From assembly GCA_900544395.1 (NCBI GenBank), contig UQVC01000007.1, positions 34,406 through 98,405 on the forward strand: 64,000 bases of DNA, written 5' to 3'. The notes under the pieces are model-generated. The model saw only the letters and a program-made list of their open reading frames with translations, made no database searches and had not been told where the DNA came from. This document shows positions 60,442 to 64,000 of this stretch, piece after piece. The position numbers and the translations under genes are program-made. This stretch comes from an uncultured Ruminococcus sp. (lineage in GTDB: Bacteria; Bacillota; Clostridia; Lachnospirales; Lachnospiraceae). Each line of letters starts with the position of its first letter. Position 1 is the first letter of the stretch.

Positions 60442-63018
60442 TCATTCCTCTTCTTCCCTGAAAAAACATGGATCCTTTTTCTCTACTTTTGGAAACCGGA
60501 TCGTGACTTTAAAAAGATCCCCATCCAGATATAACTCCAGCTTTCCTCCCTGCATCTGAACCAGACTTTTCGCAATGGAAAGCCCCAGTCCGCTTCCTTC
60601 TGTACTTCTGGAAACATCTCCCCGAATGAAACGCTCTGTCAGCTCATCTGCAGAAAAATTTAGCGGATATTCAGAAATATTTTTCAGAGAAAATACAACT
60701 TCTTTTTGATCCATCCGAAGATCTGCGTAGATCCTGGTTCCCGGCATTGCATATTTAGCCGCATTGTTATAAATATTCTCCAGAACCCTCCACATCCTTC
60801 TTCCATCCACATGAATGACCGCCGCTTCATCCGGAAGTGTCTGGATTAATTCCAGATTCTTATGCTCAAATTTTTCAGCAAATTCTCCGGCTGTCTGATT
60901 GATCATCTCCACCAGATTCACATCCATCCGTTCCAGACTGATATTCCCGCTGCTGACTTTGGAGGCTTCCACCACATCTTCTGTCAACGTTTTCAGCCTC
61001 TGTGCCTTTGCTTCCAGTATCTCCAGGTATCCCTGTATTTTCGGGTCTTCGATCTTCTCCCGTTTTAAAATATCTACATAGTTGATGATGGATGTCAGCG
61101 GGGTCTTGATATCGTGAGAAACATTCGTGATCAGATCTGTCTTGAGACGTTCACTCTTGACACTCTTTTCTACTGCCTTCTGGAGAACACTTCCGATATC
61201 ATTTAACATCTTTGCGATCTCCAGCTGTTCTCCTTTTAAATGTTCCAGCGGGATCTGATATTCCAGATCTCCCTCTGCCATTTTCTGGATACCTCCGGCG
61301 ATCTTATCTTTCGCCAGACCGTTCAGAACGGTATAGTAAACCAGTCCTCCGTCGATCACAAGGACCAGAACTGCCAGCAGACTGTTCCGGCTCAGAGCCA
61401 AAAGCCAGTGGATTCCAAGAACTCCGATTACCACTGCCATGATCCGCATGGTCACCGTGCGGTGATTCCAAAATATCAGAAATCCCCGAACCAATGCCCG
61501 CAGCACACTGTTCTTCCAGACTTCTCCCGCCTTGATCCTGCGCACCAGACTTAAGTACCCGACGAGGAAAAAGACCATCGTATACGCAGCGGCGCCGGAA
61601 AGTACAATCATATCCTCTGCTGTAGGAATATACCCGGAGGCATATTCATAAGAATACCCGATTGTAGCCGTCATGAAATCCGTTGTATCTGAAAGATAAT
61701 TCGATACGATCATTCCATTGCTTCCCCAGAACATCACCGGGAAAAACCACACTATAATCACAAACGCAGCCGCCAACTCTGTCTTCCAGCGATCAAAGGC
61801 ATTCAGCCGAATCCCTTCTTCCCCATTTTTTCTTCCTGCTGTGATTGTCAGCCAGATCAAACTGGAAATAATCAGAATCACAGATATGACAAGTACCACC
61901 GCTGCACTGTTAATATACGGTGCATATTCATCATACAACTTCTTATCTAAATAAAAGGCATCCTGAATTGGAAAATCTTCATCGACTGCAGCCACAAAAA
62001 TAAAATCTTTGCTGTCATTGATCCACTGAATCTGTATAAATTCCTTCCAGTTGCTGGCTGCAATGCTGTTCATATTCGTCTTGAAATCTGATAATTTAGA
62101 CTGTACGATGATATATTTTGCATTGTTTTGAATCTCAGAAACATTCTCTCTTACACTGGCATAATCCTGATAAGCTTTTCGATTGGTATACACCTTCTTT
62201 TTCTCTTTGTCTGCCAAAATATATGCAAAGTTCGTGTTTCCTTCTGTCCACTCTCCTCCTGCCTTATAATTCTGCACATCAAAATACAAAGAAGACAACG
62301 TGGCTTCCAGATCCGAGTATATTTCGCTTAGCTTACCGTTCAGCTCCGGTGTCTTATTCACAATCTCCAGAATGTTGTCGCCGCCTTCTGGCTTTGCCTT
62401 CTCTTCGATCGCCCCATTAAATGTCCAGAAATCCTGATACTTGAATGTCTTTTTCTCGTCCAGGATCGAATGTCCTGCAATCTGCTCCATACTGAGAGTG
62501 CCATTCTGCAGTTCGCTGACCAGTTCTTCGGATGTATATCCATCCATATTGATGATCAGTTTTCTTTCCTTTAAAAGCTTTAAAAACTCTTCTCTATAAT
62601 AATAGTAATAGGTACCGTCTTCTTTCTGACATACAATGATCTGGTCGCCTTCTCCATATTCCATACTCCACTGTTCCAGATCTGACAGCCGATATTTCAA
62701 TCCGGATTGTTTTTCAAATTCTTTCCCTCTATAGCTGTATTGCGTCACATCAATCCATTTTTCAGAATCATACTTCCCTTCTGTTTCAAACCACTCCTCA
62801 TACTGAATCCGATTTAAAACCTCCATTGTCGCACGACACATCTGGTTCTCAAATTCTTTCGATTCTGTATACTCTTTCGGTTTTTTATTCCAGATTTCCT
62901 TTGCGCTGACAGAATAGGCAGACATGATCAGCAGACTGATGATTCCACTTATCGCAGAAACAATAGCGATCAGTATCAAAACACCTTTCATCACCGAACT
63001 TTTATACCATTTGTTCAT
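60442..63018 (-). CDS. Sensor histidine kinase with large extracytoplasmic domain
   Basis: 858 residues. N-terminal helix (12-39), a soluble extracytoplasmic domain of about 330 residues with no recognised fold, then five more membrane helices before the cytosolic part (AAVVLVISVILIISSLIWL, FVIIVWFFPVMFW and others), a HAMP-like linker, the phosphoacceptor box VSHDIKTPLTSIINY, the N box ENIYNNAAKYAM and the G box GSGLGLSIAKSLVQMQGG. Downstream of the response regulator by 15 bases. The signal is not known; the next locus along is the methyltransferase, so no target can be inferred. Confidence 0.93.
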   Translation of the reverse strand: MNKWYKSSVMKGVLILIAIVSAISGIISLLIMSAYSVSAKEIWNKKPKEYTESKEFENQMCRATMEVLNRIQYEEWFETEGKYDSEKWIDVTQYSYRGKEFEKQSGLKYRLSDLEQWSMEYGEGDQIIVCQKEDGTYYYYYREEFLKLLKERKLIINMDGYTSEELVSELQNGTLSMEQIAGHSILDEKKTFKYQDFWTFNGAIEEKAKPEGGDNILEIVNKTPELNGKLSEIYSDLEATLSSLYFDVQNYKAGGEWTEGNTNFAYILADKEKKKVYTNRKAYQDYASVRENVSEIQNNAKYIIVQSKLSDFKTNMNSIAASNWKEFIQIQWINDSKDFIFVAAVDEDFPIQDAFYLDKKLYDEYAPYINSAAVVLVISVILIISSLIWLTITAGRKNGEEGIRLNAFDRWKTELAAAFVIIVWFFPVMFWGSNGMIVSNYLSDTTDFMTATIGYSYEYASGYIPTAEDMIVLSGAAAYTMVFFLVGYLSLVRRIKAGEVWKNSVLRALVRGFLIFWNHRTVTMRIMAVVIGVLGIHWLLALSRNSLLAVLVLVIDGGLVYYTVLNGLAKDKIAGGIQKMAEGDLEYQIPLEHLKGEQLEIAKMLNDIGSVLQKAVEKSVKSERLKTDLITNVSHDIKTPLTSIINYVDILKREKIEDPKIQGYLEILEAKAQRLKTLTEDVVEASKVSSGNISLERMDVNLVEMINQTAGEFAEKFEHKNLELIQTLPDEAAVIHVDGRRMWRVLENIYNNAAKYAMPGTRIYADLRMDQKEVVFSLKNISEYPLNFSADELTERFIRGDVSRSTEGSGLGLSIAKSLVQMQGGKLELYLDGDLFKVTIRFPKVEKKDPCFFREEEE

Positions 63019-63033
63019 CTATGACTTCCCTTC

Positions 63034-63729
63034 TTACAATTTCTCAATCTTATATCCAACACCCCATACCACTTTCAGATACCGCGGATCCTTTGGATTG
63101 ATCTCTATTTTTTCCCGGATATGACGAATATGTACGGCCACCGTATTATCCGCTCCGATTGCATCCTCATTCCAGATGGACTCATAAATCTGATTGATCG
63201 AAAAAACCCGTCCCTGATTTTTCATCAGCAACAGCAAAATATTATACTCGATCGGTGTCAGACGCACGGTTTCTCCATCCACGGTTACTTCCTTCAGATC
63301 ATCATTGATCCTAAGACCACCCACTTCATACACTTTATCCTGATCCTCTTTGACGCTTCCTCCAAGCTGTGTATACCTTCTAAGCTGAGACTTCACTCTG
63401 GCTACCAGCTCCAGCGGATTAAATGGTTTTGTCATGTAATCATCCGCTCCGATATTCAATCCCAGAATCTTATCTGCATCCTCTGATTTTGCAGACAAAA
63501 TGATAATCGGAATACTGTTCGTCTCACGGATCTTTAACGTCGCCCGGATCCCGTCCAGTCTTGGCATCATCACATCCAGGATCAGCAGATTGACTCTCTC
63601 TGTTTCCAGCATTTTCAAAGCCTGCATCCCATCATAGGCCTTTAAAACCTGATATCCCTCTTGTGTCAAATATATTTCAATCGCTTCTACAATTTCTTTG
63701 TCATCATCACAAACTAAAATACGATACAT
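63034..63729 (-). CDS. OmpR-family response regulator
   Basis: 231 residues. Receiver domain with CDDD acidic pocket (8-10), phosphoacceptor Asp52 in LILDVMMPRLDG, Thr/Lys in the later loop (IILSAKSED, KPFNPLELVARV), and a winged helix DNA-binding domain (LTPIEYNILLLLMKNQGRVFS, VAVHIRHIREKI). Start at 63729 after GGGAGGTGATG; the longer frame is inside the leader. Forms the two-component pair with the downstream kinase. Confidence 0.95.
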   Translation of the reverse strand: MYRILVCDDDKEIVEAIEIYLTQEGYQVLKAYDGMQALKMLETERVNLLILDVMMPRLDGIRATLKIRETNSIPIIILSAKSEDADKILGLNIGADDYMTKPFNPLELVARVKSQLRRYTQLGGSVKEDQDKVYEVGGLRINDDLKEVTVDGETVRLTPIEYNILLLLMKNQGRVFSINQIYESIWNEDAIGADNTVAVHIRHIREKIEINPKDPRYLKVVWGVGYKIEKL

Positions 63730-63940
63730 GTTCATCACCTCCCTTACAGTATACATGATATTCTTATTTTTTTAAGAGGCATTGGGGAAAATCTTATGAA
63801 ATTCTTAATTCGGTTTCGGTTTGCTGTTGTTTTGTTTTTTCTGCTGTTGCGTTCCACTAGTGTAGAATAAATTAAATTTCTACTATATATTTTGGGATAA
63901 TGTATGGTAAAATAGTGCTATCAAAGAAAGGATGAACGCT

Positions 63941-64000
63941 ATGAGAAAAACATATCTTCCTCTGTCAGATGAAGACAGGAATTACCTTAAATCATTATCA
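63941..64000 (+). CDS. Start of a truncated unidentified reading frame
   Basis: The window end cuts a rightward frame: MRKTYLPLSDEDRNYLKSLS, with AAAGAAAGGA as ribosome site 9 bases before the ATG at 63941 (an in-frame ATG at 63932 overlaps that site). Only 20 residues are visible, so no family can be named. The upstream 180 bases contain AT-rich hexamers that could form its promoter. Confidence 0.55.
   Translation, partial: MRKTYLPLSDEDRNYLKSLS

Overview
The window reads as the chromosome of a spore-forming, Gram-positive gut anaerobe of the Lachnospiraceae type (Blautia / Dorea / Mediterraneibacter relatives). The evidence is a V-type ATPase operon, the Firmicutes order HU - rqcP - yabP - yabQ - divIC - spoIIE - tilS - hpt - ftsH, a CotS-type kinase fold, a DUF5711/CvpA pair, sortase-built pili, and strong AGGAGG ribosome sites with several TTG starts. 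No identity search was possible, so the genus is an inference.

Layout. 1-5870: rightward V-ATPase operon (I, K, F, E, A, B, D) ending in a strong terminator. 5942-13441: a visibly more AT-rich leftward cluster holding a LacI regulator, a PfkB kinase, an RbsD-type pyranase, an RbsBCA-type ABC importer and a FucI/AraA-superfamily isomerase; it looks like a complete aldose route (import, anomer conversion, isomerisation, phosphorylation). 13752-13933: tRNA-Asn and tRNA-Ala. 14073-18832: CvpA, DUF5711, LysM and HD proteins plus two small rightward genes. 18888-26295: leftward pfkA - dnaX - ybaB - recR - lacI-type regulator - transaldolase - split transketolase. 26483-27346: rightward methionine aminopeptidase. 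27401-37424: pyridoxal kinase, a GH13 enzyme, ftsH, hpt, tilS, spoIIE, divIC, yabQ, yabP, rqcP and HU. 37583-45914: phosphoglucomutase, a CotS-like protein, cca, a YhaN/YhaO-like DNA-metabolism pair and asnS. 46023-55100: a leftward pilus operon (large adhesin, LPTTG major pilin, two sortases). 55337-63729: a lipoprotein, a QueT-type importer (rightward), an 811-residue membrane-anchored protein, a methyltransferase and a two-component system. A truncated rightward reading frame starts at 63941.

The most striking signal is upstream of the pilus operon. A consensus -35 (TTGACA) and a near-consensus -10 (TAAAAT) are separated by 19 bp, of which 10 bp are an uninterrupted G tract on the transcribed strand. 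Slippage in that tract would retune the spacer by single base pairs, the same design as the Neisseria porA promoter, so the whole pilus (tip/adhesin, shaft and sortases) is predicted to be phase variable at transcription. Other points worth attention are the FucI-like sugar cluster, a set of AT-rich palindromes just upstream of the transaldolase/transketolase promoter, a SpoIIE that lacks its membrane region, and a degenerate MPN-like domain fused to LysM.
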